The notes beneath the pieces are model-generated. The model made no database searches and was not told the origin of the DNA. It was given only the letters and a program-made list of their open reading frames with translations. Shown piece after piece: positions 1 to 6,891 of a DNA stretch of 17,623 nt. Numbering within the stretch: the first letter of the stretch is position 1; the number at the start of each line of letters is the position of its first letter. Made by a program: the position numbers and the translations under genes. Origin of the DNA: Desulfobacteraceae bacterium (lineage in GTDB: Bacteria; Desulfobacterota; DSM-4660; Desulfatiglandales; HGW-15). The stretch lies in NCBI GenBank assembly GCA_003819975.1, contig RPPU01000020.1, positions 1 through 17,623 on the forward strand, written 5' to 3'.

Positions 1-110
1 TTCACTATGAATCACCAAAACAGTTACGGGCTTCGCTGCATAGCCTTGGATATTTATAATAATTGAACAACTTTCCATGACTTACTGAACATCGGAGCAC
101 AGGAGAAACA

Positions 111-626
111 ATGACCACGGAGAAATTCGCCGTTCCCGGTGCGGGCGGGATTTTGGAAAAAGAAATCGGATCCATCAGGCATATTTTGCTGCAAGAACGT
201 TGCAAAGCCGAGGCCCCGGCCGAAACCGGCCTGCTTGAAATTCCGGCCGGCAAGATCCGGGAATTCGAAAATATTTTTGATTGTCTACGGCGGGAGGTCC
301 GCGAAGAGACCGGTCTGGAGGTTCTGAAAATCGAGGGAGAAAAGGAAGCGGTTGTTTATGAAAACGCCGGTTATCAAGTGTTGCATTACACGCCTTTTTC
401 TTCGGCGCAAAACCTAAAAGGAGTTTACCCGATCATGGTTCAGATTTTTATCTGCCGGGTGGCGGGAGAAGTGGCGCGCAAGACCAATGAGACCCGCAAC
501 CTCCGCTGGGTTTCCATTGCGGAGCTGTCCCGGGACTTGGCATCTTTTCCGGAGCGGTTTTATCCCATGCATGTCGAAACATTAAAGAAGTATGCGGCTT
601 TATATGGTCAACCGGGCCCGAAATAA
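111..626 (+). CDS. Nudix hydrolase (171 aa)
   Basis: Nudix-family pyrophosphohydrolase, expected to cleave a nucleoside diphosphate linked to another moiety in the cytoplasm. The Nudix box is perfect at residues 47-69: G47, five residues, E53, seven residues, then REVREETGL (61-69), whose glutamates bind the divalent metal. Length and the position of the box resemble ADP-ribose pyrophosphatases, and LLEIPAGKI just before and into the box is typical of that subgroup; the exact substrate is inferred only. The start is supported by AGGAG at 101-105, five bases before the ATG. The 3' end overlaps the next gene by 35 bp, so the two are probably co-transcribed. Confidence 0.9.
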   Translation: MTTEKFAVPGAGGILEKEIGSIRHILLQERCKAEAPAETGLLEIPAGKIREFENIFDCLRREVREETGLEVLKIEGEKEAVVYENAGYQVLHYTPFSSAQNLKGVYPIMVQIFICRVAGEVARKTNETRNLRWVSIAELSRDLASFPERFYPMHVETLKKYAALYGQPGPK

Positions 627-1452
627 AATTATTAGAGACAAAGCAACCAACAGGATTAGACGCGGAGAACTATCCCGCGATTTTGAGACCCGGTTTTCCG
701 CGCATGCGGATCATGATTTAATTTTGCTGCTCACCGGCGTTAAAGCCCAGGAAAGAACGGCGGCCGCGGTTATTCTCGGCCAAAGGCGTTGCCCGCAGGC
801 GATTGCCTCTTTGTGTGAGCAATTGGGCAAGGAAAAGGCGCTCTATACCCGGATCGCGATCAGCGAAGCTTTGGGAATGATCGGCCAACCCGCTATTCCG
901 TATTTGATCGAGTTGTTGGGAAAAATAGGCGCGAATCAATATCGGAAACTCCCCCAGCAAGGGTTTTATAAGAAAAATTATCCGCTGCCTCGGGATTTGG
1001 CTTCCCGTACACTGATAAAGATCGGCGTGCCGGCATTGCAAGAGTTGCAAAAGGCGAGCCCGCAATTGGAACGGGAAAGCCTTTTAGAGGCGATTGACGC
1101 TATGGGGTATATCGCGTTTTATCATAATGATTGGTCCCCTGAAGCGGTTTTGTTAGAGCTGTATCGGAAATATGACGAGGACCCCTTGATCATCTGGAAA
1201 CTGCTGCGCGCTTTTCAAGCCTTTTCTTCTTTAGAAATTCGGGGACTATTGGAAGCGGTTGTGCTTGAAAGTTCGGTTCCGGCGCTGCGCTGGGAGGCTA
1301 TTCGCAGCTTGGGGCAGATCGGTCAGGCAGTATCGCCGGCGGTCATGGAAAAAGCCCTGAAAGATCCGCATGCGGAGGTAAGGAAAATGGCGCGGCTCTT
1401 TTTAAATGACACGTTTTCAAGGGCGGAAAAAGGATGGATGAAATCGAACTGA
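592..1452 (+). CDS. HEAT-repeat (PBS-lyase-like) protein, 286 aa
   Basis: Alpha-helical repeat protein without an enzymatic motif. Repeated units of about 30 residues (for example RTAAAVILGQRRCPQAIASL, TRIAISEALGMIGQPAIPYL and RWEAIRSLGQIGQAVSPAVM) have the A-x-x-A-L-G-x-I-G pattern of HEAT/armadillo repeats as found in phycobilisome-lyase-like HEAT families. These usually serve as protein-protein scaffolds. The N-terminus is basic (RARNKIIRDKATNRIRR). The start is uncertain: ATG 592 overlaps the Nudix gene and has only a weak AAAGAAG ahead of it, and an in-frame ATG at 604 is an alternative. The end overlaps the sigma-factor-like gene by 19 bp, so this is one transcription unit; a regulatory partnership with that sigma factor is possible but unproven. 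Confidence 0.8.
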   Translation: MRLYMVNRARNKIIRDKATNRIRRGELSRDFETRFSAHADHDLILLLTGVKAQERTAAAVILGQRRCPQAIASLCEQLGKEKALYTRIAISEALGMIGQPAIPYLIELLGKIGANQYRKLPQQGFYKKNYPLPRDLASRTLIKIGVPALQELQKASPQLERESLLEAIDAMGYIAFYHNDWSPEAVLLELYRKYDEDPLIIWKLLRAFQAFSSLEIRGLLEAVVLESSVPALRWEAIRSLGQIGQAVSPAVMEKALKDPHAEVRKMARLFLNDTFSRAEKGWMKSN

Positions 1453-1922
1453 ACCAAAGCCTGAAACAGGGGCAGGCAGCCGGATTTCAAGCCTTATATG
1501 AATCCTATGGCAAAAAAATCTATCAGCTTGCCTTGCGCCTGTCCGGAAATAAAGAGGATGCAGAAGACATTGTCCAGGAAACTTTTTTGCAGGTCTGCCG
1601 CCATATTGCCGAATTCGACGGCCGGAGCCGGTTGTATACCTGGGTTTATGCCATTGCCAAAAATATCGGCTGTGTGTTATTTTTTGGAAAAGTCAGAATC
1701 GACATCACTAAACTGAAGGAATTCGGGGAGAAATTGCAAGCAGGCGCGCTCGGCCCCGGCTTCACCAAGTCGACGCATTGCCTTCAGGATGACCCCACAG
1801 TCGGCTTGAACATTTGGGAAGTTCTTGACCGTGAAGATCTCGAAAAGAAACTCAAACCGCATCGGGCTTATTATGGAATTTATAGCAAGAAAAGAAGCCC
1901 AATCAGTTCAGGCAGGCTCTGA
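1434..1922 (+). CDS. Chimeric ORF: ECF sigma factor region 2 fused to an unrelated small domain
   Basis: Residues about 16-78 are a clear sigma-70 region 2 of the ECF class: the ALYESYGKKIYQLALRL helix, the region 2.2 signature DAEDIVQETFLQV and the region 2.4-like RLYTWVYAIAKN. Region 4, the HTH that reads the -35 element, is absent. After AKNIG (residue 79) the sequence switches to LFFGKVRIDITKLKEF...DDPTVGLNIWEVLDREDLEKKL, which resembles a small ferredoxin-fold stand-alone protein; a GTG at 1674 sits exactly where that protein could once have started. Past about 1870 the +1 frame (ATG 1873, 36 codons to TAA 1983) looks like its continued C-terminus, suggesting a further frameshift. A functional sigma factor is unlikely. 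It may be a decayed fusion left by a deletion; family assignment of the second half is tentative. Confidence 0.7.
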   Translation: MDEIELNQSLKQGQAAGFQALYESYGKKIYQLALRLSGNKEDAEDIVQETFLQVCRHIAEFDGRSRLYTWVYAIAKNIGCVLFFGKVRIDITKLKEFGEKLQAGALGPGFTKSTHCLQDDPTVGLNIWEVLDREDLEKKLKPHRAYYGIYSKKRSPISSGRL

Positions 1923-1939
1923 AGTTCGCGGAGGCCTTA

Positions 1940-2359
1940 ATGAAATCAAGCGTGTTTCGAGAAAAGGAAAATTGTCCCAATAAAAAAGAATTGCTGCGCG
2001 TGCTCGGCAAAACCTTTAAATATTTCTTGGAAATGAGCGGGTTTCACGCCGGTTACATGCATGAATGGCATTTTTACGGGAAAAATTTTGGTTGGCAATT
2101 CAAAACGGCCGATTCAAAGAAAGCTCTTTTCTATTTATCGCCATTGCAAGACTCCTTTCTTGTCACCTTGGGGGTAAGGGAAAAAGAGAAGAATGTTCTT
2201 CTTTCTTCCAAGTTGCCTGAAATAATACTGAAGGAAATAGAATCGGCCAAAAAGCATCCGGAGGGCTACGCGGTTTATTTGATGGTAACGGATACAGCCT
2301 CCTTCAAAACCGCTAAAATGTTGATTAAACTCATGTTGGAAATACGATCCAAAAACTAA
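1940..2359 (+). CDS. DUF3788 family protein (139 aa)
   Basis: Small cytoplasmic protein of unknown function. The core EWHFYGKNFGWQFKTADSKKALFYLSP and the following alternation of strands and helices match the DUF3788 family as I remember it, and the length is normal for that family. Start chosen at ATG 1940 with GGAGG at 1930-1934, five bases upstream. It follows the chimeric sigma ORF by 17 bp. Its stop overlaps the end of the convergent ATPase gene by 4 bp, so no terminator separates them. No catalytic motif is visible. Confidence 0.75.
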   Translation: MKSSVFREKENCPNKKELLRVLGKTFKYFLEMSGFHAGYMHEWHFYGKNFGWQFKTADSKKALFYLSPLQDSFLVTLGVREKEKNVLLSSKLPEIILKEIESAKKHPEGYAVYLMVTDTASFKTAKMLIKLMLEIRSKN

Positions 2360-3495
2360 AATACTATTTTAGCCATGGTTCTCAAACCGATGACTTCAAT
2401 CTTATCATGAATTTGGTAATCCGTTTCGCCGGGATAGACCACCCAGAGTTTTTCCAGATTCAGTTCCGCAAGCGCGTTACGCATGGATTTGGTGATTCGC
2501 GGGGCGTCGGCAAACTTGAACTCGAATCCCCAAAGTTTCCCTTTGCGCGGTAAAACCAGGTCTATTTCCGCGCCGGCGTGCGTAGCCCAAAAAAATATGT
2601 CCCGGCTGCCGAAAAAATTTAAAGCTTGATCCAGAACAAACCCCTCCCAGGAAGCTCCCAGCTTGGGATGACCGAGCAGTTCCTGCCGGCTAGGCAAATG
2701 CAGGAGGCTGTGTATTATTCCGGAATCGCGAATATATACTTTGGGCGACTTTACCAGCCTTTTTTTAACATTATCGATCCAGGGAGGCAGTTGGTGCAGA
2801 ACCAAGGCTCCGCTTAAAATATCCAGATATCTGCGAACGGTCGTATGGGACAAACCCAGAGAAACTCCGATGGCTGAAGCATTCCAAACCTGGCCGTGAT
2901 AATGGGCCAACATGGTCCAAAACCGCCGCACTGTAGCGGCCGGCAGAGAAACACCCATTTGCGGTAAATCCCTTTCCAGAAAAGTGCGAATGAAATTTTC
3001 ACGCCAGACAACACTGTCCTCGTCGTTTGCGGCTAAAAACGACAATGGAAATCGGCCCCGCACCCATAATTTTTCATAATGCTCGAAACCGATCTCGGAA
3101 AGGTCGAACCCGTCCATTTCGACAAACTCCACCCGGCCCGCCAATGACTCCAAGGAATGGCGTGCCAAATCCAGAGAGGCGCTGCCCAAAATCAGAAAGC
3201 GCGCCGGCAAGGGGTCGCGGTCTGCCAGGGTTCTTAATAGGGAAAAAAGCTCAGGTTTGCGTTGCACTTCATCGATAATGATCAAGCCCTCCAGGTTTCG
3301 CAAAGTAAATTGCGGATTTTCCAGGCGGGCCTCGTCAACGGGATCTTCCAAATCGAAATAATGACTGACCTTTTCATTTGAAATTTTTTTAGCTAATGTG
3401 GTCTTTCCGCATTGCCGGGGGCCGAGAAGGGCGGTTATCCGGCTGCGGTCGAGACTTTTTTGAATCCTTTTAACAAGGTCATGACGTTCAATCAT
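2356..3495 (-). CDS. AAA+ ATPase with C-terminal DUF4143 nuclease-like domain (379 aa)
   Basis: Member of the widespread AAA_14/DUF4143 family. The N-terminal P-loop is GPRQCGKTT (residues 25-33) and Walker B is LIIIDEVQ (71-78). A sensor-like LILGSAS follows, then a winged-helix-like linker (ASAIGVSLGLSHTTVRRYLDIL). The C-terminal DUF4143 region has the order GAEIDLVL ... WGFEFKF, which fits a PD-(D/E)xK restriction-endonuclease-like core (D, then E-x-K). Length is normal and the frame intact. Cellular role is not established; these genes occur patchily and often near mobile or toxin-antitoxin loci. The start is ATG 3495. An AAGGA Shine-Dalgarno lies inside the right end of a perfect palindrome (3501-3545), so translation may be controlled by that structure. 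Confidence 0.92.
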   Translation of the reverse strand: MIERHDLVKRIQKSLDRSRITALLGPRQCGKTTLAKKISNEKVSHYFDLEDPVDEARLENPQFTLRNLEGLIIIDEVQRKPELFSLLRTLADRDPLPARFLILGSASLDLARHSLESLAGRVEFVEMDGFDLSEIGFEHYEKLWVRGRFPLSFLAANDEDSVVWRENFIRTFLERDLPQMGVSLPAATVRRFWTMLAHYHGQVWNASAIGVSLGLSHTTVRRYLDILSGALVLHQLPPWIDNVKKRLVKSPKVYIRDSGIIHSLLHLPSRQELLGHPKLGASWEGFVLDQALNFFGSRDIFFWATHAGAEIDLVLPRKGKLWGFEFKFADAPRITKSMRNALAELNLEKLWVVYPGETDYQIHDKIEVIGLRTMAKIVF

Positions 3496-3500
3496 CGGTT

Positions 3501-3545
3501 TTATCCTTGAAAATTGAACGTATTGTGTTCAATTTTCAAGGATAA
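3501..3545. repeat. Perfect 19-bp inverted repeat upstream of the DUF4143 ATPase
   Basis: Arms TTATCCTTGAAAATTGAAC (3501-3519) and its exact reverse complement (3527-3545) flank a 7-nt spacer. The proximal end is 5 bp from the ATPase ATG. On the mRNA side, the arm nearest the start contains AAGGA, the only Shine-Dalgarno candidate. The site could be an operator for a dimeric protein, an RNA hairpin hiding the ribosome site, or the end of a mobile unit. A partial third copy of the half-site (ATTGAACGT) lies within the first codons of the gene on the - strand. Confidence 0.95.
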
Positions 3546-3596
3546 TGCAACGGTTATTTTCTGATAAAAATTTTTTATATACAGTTATGAATATTT

Positions 3597-3625
3597 TTGA
3601 TAAATTATACATAATTTTAAATAAT
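3597..3625 (+). promoter_or_regulatory. Candidate sigma-70 promoter for the SDR gene
   Basis: TTGATA (3597-3602), a 17-nt spacer, then AATAAT (3620-3625), about 50 bp before the ATG at 3678. The surrounding sequence is very AT-rich, so chance matches are likely. The gap between the ATPase start and this gene must nevertheless carry promoters in both directions. Confidence 0.35.
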
Positions 3626-3677
3626 ATACATAAGTAATATAGATCTATTGACGGCTTTCCCGGAAGGCTAATAAGAA

Positions 3678-4649
3678 ATGTCTGATAAAACAGTTATTAT
3701 TACCGGCGGCAATACGGGATTGGGTTATGAATGCGCGAAATGCATCGCCGCTTCAGAGCAGGGGTGGCGGATCGTTATTGCGGGTAGGAGCAAAGAGAAA
3801 ATATCTGAAGCTGCAAAGCTATTAAATGCAACGGCAACCAATTCGCCGGCTGAAGCGCTGACTTTGGACTTGGCTTCCCTGAAATCGATCCGTAATTTTG
3901 TCGAGGAGTTTAGCGCGCAAGGTTTTCCACCCTTGCGGGCGTTGGTTTGCAACGCGGGTATTCAGGTTGTGTCGGGCACGACGTTTACCGAGGACGGCTT
4001 TGAAACCACTTTCGGAGTGAATCATCTGGGACACTTTTTACTGGTGAACCTGCTTCTGAAGCATTTGGCGGCTTCGGTCAGGATCGTGGTCGTAAGCAGC
4101 GACACGCACGATCCCGAGAAAAAGACCGGCATGCCGTCGCCGCATTATGAGAATGCGACTTTATCGGCTTGGCCGGACAAAGAAACAAGTTCTCCTAAAG
4201 CGTTAAAAGGCAGTGCTTTGGGCCGGCAGAGATATACCACATCGAAACTCTGCAATCTCTATTTTGCTTATGAGTTATCCCGGCGGCTTGAGAAGCAAGG
4301 GCTGAGCACAAACCAAAAGCCCGTGACCGTGAATGCGTTTAACCCGGGACTCATGCCGGGCACCGGCTTGGCGCGGGATTACAATGCGGTCCAGCGTTTT
4401 GCCTGGAATTATGTTCTGCCGATCCTGCGTCCCATCTCACGCTTTTTCATGCCCATGAACCGCGTGGAGGATTCCGGAAAAGCCCTGGCCAGGCTCGTGC
4501 TGGACCCGGCTCTGGAAACCGTCACCGGCAAGTATTACTCGGGGATGAACGAGGAACGTTCCTCAAAAGAGTCTTATGATACGAAAAAAGCGCTGGAATT
4601 GTGGGAGACGAGCATCAGGCTGGTAAAGTTTGCGCCGGAAGAGGCTTGA
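3678..4649 (+). CDS. Short-chain dehydrogenase/reductase, protochlorophyllide-reductase-like (323 aa)
   Basis: Classical Rossmann-fold SDR, an NAD(P)(H)-dependent oxidoreductase. Cofactor motif TGGNTGLG is at residues 9-16, NAG at 92-94, the catalytic serine region VSSD at 139-142 and the active-site Y186-TTS-K190. The spacing of the loops and the long insert before YTTSK (ENATLSAWPDKETSSPKALK) resemble the light-dependent protochlorophyllide reductase/retinol-dehydrogenase branch. There is no sign of a photosynthesis cluster nearby, so chlorophyll synthesis should not be inferred; the substrate is unknown. Start ATG 3678 with GGAAGG at 3662-3667. A small gene follows after 27 bp and is probably co-transcribed. 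Confidence 0.9.
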   Translation: MSDKTVIITGGNTGLGYECAKCIAASEQGWRIVIAGRSKEKISEAAKLLNATATNSPAEALTLDLASLKSIRNFVEEFSAQGFPPLRALVCNAGIQVVSGTTFTEDGFETTFGVNHLGHFLLVNLLLKHLAASVRIVVVSSDTHDPEKKTGMPSPHYENATLSAWPDKETSSPKALKGSALGRQRYTTSKLCNLYFAYELSRRLEKQGLSTNQKPVTVNAFNPGLMPGTGLARDYNAVQRFAWNYVLPILRPISRFFMPMNRVEDSGKALARLVLDPALETVTGKYYSGMNEERSSKESYDTKKALELWETSIRLVKFAPEEA

Positions 4650-4676
4650 TTAAATTAATTCGAATAAGGTATTGAA

Positions 4677-5009
4677 ATGAACGAAATCGAATTATTGCTT
4701 ACTGTGAAAGATCGCTTTTTAATCAAGGGCCGGGGCCTAGTTGTGCTGCCTCTTCTTGCCACCACTTCTGAAAGCGGTATTTTTGAACCGTTTTCGGACG
4801 AGTCGCTCGTGCGACGGCCGGATGAAACCGAAGAACGTTTAACGGTTACATTCTCGAAAGAGCGCTTTAGTTTCGCCGGTGGAGGCAAATGGAACATCGT
4901 CGCCATGCTTCCCAACGGCACTAAGGAAACCGTTCCTGTTGACAGTCAATTGTTTGTGAGTAAGGAAACAAAACGGCGGTTGAGAGGAGAGACGTCGAAT
5001 AAAGGCTGA
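4677..5009 (+). CDS. Small protein, possible EF-Tu domain-2-like beta-barrel (110 aa)
   Basis: I do not firmly recognise this protein. The N-terminal LLTVKDRFLIKGRGLVVLPLL resembles small stand-alone proteins related to the second beta-barrel of translation GTPases (the V-x-D-x-F-x-I-x-GRG-x-V pattern). The C-terminus (NGTKETVPVDSQLFV) could be the end of such a barrel. There is no GTPase domain. ATG 4677 is preceded by AAGG at 4666-4669. It sits 27 bp downstream of the SDR gene on the same strand. It may be an unrelated conserved protein of the same size. Confidence 0.65.
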   Translation: MNEIELLLTVKDRFLIKGRGLVVLPLLATTSESGIFEPFSDESLVRRPDETEERLTVTFSKERFSFAGGGKWNIVAMLPNGTKETVPVDSQLFVSKETKRRLRGETSNKG

Positions 5010-5201
5010 TTACTTAGGGTTATGATATCAATTCTTGAATATCGAAATTATAAAAAAGTGATTTCGAGTTTTATGCAATGGAAATCCGAATGCCGTTTAA
5101 TTTCATTTTTCAAAGCCAGGCGCCGTTTTTTCTATATGATTATAATATTTAAGTAACAATTTTAAAGTTAAGCTCTTTTAGAAGGTTAATGAAGGCACAA
5201 A

Positions 5202-5813
5202 ATGAATAATGTCGTTAAATACTTGCATGAACAAAATCGCATTTACGAATGGTATGGGTATTCTTTTTCATACTTTGAAGCCGCAGAATGTCTTGTTAAG
5301 GCCTGCTCTTCTAATGTAAGAACGTATAATATTTTGTTCTCTCCGCTAATTTATAATCTTCACCATGGTATTGAACTAATGTTGAAATTTTTTTCCTATG
5401 CGTTAGGAGAGAAGCGAAGAGTCTTGTTGCACCATGATATAAGTACTATTTTTATTAAAGTAAGATCTGAACTTCTAAGCCTTGATGATGAGACATTGTT
5501 GTTTGCATCAAAGGGTCTTGAAATAGATAAAAGTATTGTAAGGCAATATATTCAGATCATAATAGAGAAGATTGGAAAAATTACTATTAAATATTGGTCG
5601 TATCAATTTTTATCGGTGGCTATTCAAGATTCAAAAAATGAACTTTTTCGTTATCCGTCAAATACAACTGGGGGCCCTTTCAGTGCTGTAGATTGCCCTA
5701 AGCCACCCTTAAGGGAAATTTCGGAGGACATAGGGGATCTTATCTCCTTTCTTCTGTTTTTTGTAGCTGCTTTTGGACAAAAGATGAACGGATCTCATGT
5801 TTTGGATGAGTAA
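5202..5813 (+). CDS. Uncharacterised protein with a HEPN-like N-terminal half (203 aa)
   Basis: No family recognised with certainty. Residues about 45-90 read FSPLIYNLHHGIELMLKFFS, then LHHDISTIFIKVRSEL. This H-x-I-E-L-x-L-K plus H-D-(I/L) arrangement is seen in HEPN-type helical domains, some of which are RNases in toxin-antitoxin or defence systems. The canonical R-x4-6-H catalytic motif is not evident, so activity is not predicted. The gene is much more AT-rich than its neighbours, which suggests separate acquisition. Start ATG 5202 has GAAGG at 5191-5195, and a TATAAT-like -10 occurs at 5141-5146 without a good -35. No partner gene lies close by on the same strand. Confidence 0.65.
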   Translation: MNNVVKYLHEQNRIYEWYGYSFSYFEAAECLVKACSSNVRTYNILFSPLIYNLHHGIELMLKFFSYALGEKRRVLLHHDISTIFIKVRSELLSLDDETLLFASKGLEIDKSIVRQYIQIIIEKIGKITIKYWSYQFLSVAIQDSKNELFRYPSNTTGGPFSAVDCPKPPLREISEDIGDLISFLLFFVAAFGQKMNGSHVLDE

Positions 5814-5998
5814 TTCACGTGCAAGGTCTGACGCCTAATCTTATTGCAAGGTTTAAAAAGTTTTTTATGTTTCTGTAATTGTTTGGTCGCCGGGAAAAAC
5901 CGTTCAATATAGCTGTTCTTGCGGAGTATGGCCAACTCTCGGCACATGCTCATGTTCATCGGATGGCAGGTCTTGATTATTTAAATTTGTTGCGGGCG

Positions 5999-6021
5999 AC
6001 AGGTGGTTTGTTCCACCCTGT
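5999..6021. other. Hairpin 3' of the MerB-like gene
   Basis: ACAGGTGG (5999-6006), loop TTTGTT and CCACCCTGT (6013-6021) form an 8-bp stem with one bulged base. It begins 15 bp beyond the TGA that ends the MerB-like gene. It may stabilise the 3' end or act as a weak terminator, but no T-run follows on the - strand. The rest of 5814-6035 shows nothing convincing. Confidence 0.4.
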
Positions 6022-6035
6022 GCTTCGAAACTAGT

Positions 6036-6779
6036 TCATTCAACGTCACGCGGAAAACCGAAGAGCGCGCTTTGGAAGACGCGCGTCAGAATAACGCTCT
6101 GAGGTAGAGTCAGGTAGATCCCGCGCTCGCGACCGTAGCGGCGATGGGCTTTGGCTTGTTCTTCCGACCGGAAGAAGAGGGACTTGCGTCAGAATTTATC
6201 GGTAATGCTGTTATCTTTTAGTTTATCGAAATTCAACAAGGGCACGTAGATCATGGGGCGGGCATCGGCTTCGCGCACCCGATATTCCAGATCGCTGTCG
6301 ATCTCGATGTGCAGGGGCCGGCGGGTATGGCCGCATTCGGATTCGATAAAACAGGTCAATGGTTCTTTGCGTAATTGTCCTTGCACGAAGGGCGTCGCCA
6401 TTGCGTCAATGGCTCAGGCGGCGTTGATGCGCTCGCCGGTGCTGAAGGTAACATGGTGCGGCGTGGCCGCGGTTGTCACCGGATAAGCCCATTCGACCGC
6501 GCCCTGCGGATTCCGGAACAGGAAGGTCATGTTTTGTTCGAGCTCGTCCAGGATTTCCAATACCCGTTCAATCGGCAGGGTCAAGGCGCGCGCGATATCG
6601 GCCGGCTCCAGAGGTTTTCCGGTGCGCGGCAACTCGGTTACGACAAAATCACGAACGCGGTGATGGCCGGCGGACATAAAATCGAGGCGCGTAGGCTCGC
6701 CGCGCATTTGCCGTTCCCAGATGATGCGGGAGATCGGGAAGATGAAACGCCAAAAGCCCAAGAGTAAAGGATCGTTCAT
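6036..6779 (-). CDS. merB: MerB-family (alkylmercury lyase-like) selenoprotein with two in-frame TGA (Sec) codons, 247 aa
   Basis: The frame from ATG 6779 (GGAG six bases upstream) to TGA 6038-6036 is open for 247 codons except TGA at codon 122 (6416-6414) and codon 197 (6191-6189). MerB normally breaks carbon-mercury bonds with Cys96, Asp99 and Cys159. Here RINAA-U122-AID-AMATPF aligns with MerB LYAW-C96-ALD-TLIFP, D125 matches Asp99, C149 (ESECGHT) matches Cys117, and DKF-U197-RKSLFFRS aligns with QSF-C159-CHVHFFAS. Residues about 55-95 (LEPADIARALTLPIERVLEIL) match the MerB N-terminal winged helix. Both TGAs therefore replace exactly the two catalytic cysteines, and each is followed by a SECIS-like hairpin. 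I infer selenocysteine at both sites. Activity on organomercurials or other organometals is inferred from family only. The alternative is a decayed gene with two chance nonsense mutations. The alignment is from memory of MerB. Confidence 0.88.
6159..6176 (-). promoter_or_regulatory. Strong candidate bacterial SECIS element after TGA codon 197
   Basis: On the - strand TTCTTCC (6176-6170), loop GGTC (6169-6166) and GGAAGAA (6165-6159) form a perfect 7-bp stem. The loop begins 20 nt after the TGA. GGUC in the apical loop is the feature recognised by SelB in the E. coli fdhF SECIS, and the distance is in the normal range. Such a stem, placed so in a coding sequence, is hard to explain by chance. 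Confidence 0.8.
6379..6412 (-). promoter_or_regulatory. Candidate bacterial SECIS element after TGA codon 122
   Basis: Reading the - strand after the TGA, bases 2-35 fold as CC/GG, an A bulge, TTG/CAA, an A bulge, CGC/GUG, a C bulge, AA/UU, a T.C mismatch and GGC/GCC, closed by the triloop GAC. The apical loop starts 18 nt after the TGA and begins with G, as in the relaxed bacterial SECIS model. A competing shorter hairpin (GCCATT/AATGGC, loop GACGC) starts directly after the TGA. The fold was done by eye without energy calculation. Confidence 0.6.
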
Positions 6780-6841
6780 GCGGATCTCCGAATAGAAAAT
6801 TAAACCAAGAATAGCGTTATTGGGTCGCCGGGTCTTGCCTT

Positions 6842-6855
6842 AAAACGCACGTTTT
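6842..6855. promoter_or_regulatory. Palindrome in the merB-like/araC divergent promoter region
   Basis: AAAACG-CA-CGTTTT is a perfect 6-bp-arm inverted repeat, located 37 bp before the AraC-type start and 62 bp before the MerB-like start. The 112-bp gap 6780-6891 must hold both promoters, so this is a reasonable regulator site. AraC proteins usually bind direct repeats, so the link to that regulator is tentative. A TTGACT (6856-6861) with TTTAAC 17 nt later is a weak promoter candidate for the + strand. Confidence 0.35.
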
Positions 6856-6891
6856 TTGACTTTTTACGCAATCCGTGATTTAACTTGAGAA

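Noticed and set aside
3678..4649. Taking the SDR gene as evidence of chlorophyll biosynthesis
   Set aside because: Similarity to protochlorophyllide reductase is shared by many SDRs and no pigment genes are nearby.
5906..6038. Treating the third TGA (6036-6038) as another Sec codon, with 43 more codons up to the next TGA
   Set aside because: The MerB alignment ends naturally before this TGA, the extension has no protein-like character, and the following hairpin has loop AACAAA without the expected G.
6375..6767. 130-codon + strand frame opposite the MerB-like gene
   Set aside because: Shadow of the GC-rich coding strand; composition and lack of motif speak against it.
6036..6779. Reading the MerB-like locus as a pseudogene with two nonsense mutations
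   Set aside because: Both stops are TGA, both sit at catalytic cysteine positions, the frame is otherwise intact and SECIS-like hairpins follow. Not excluded, but less likely.
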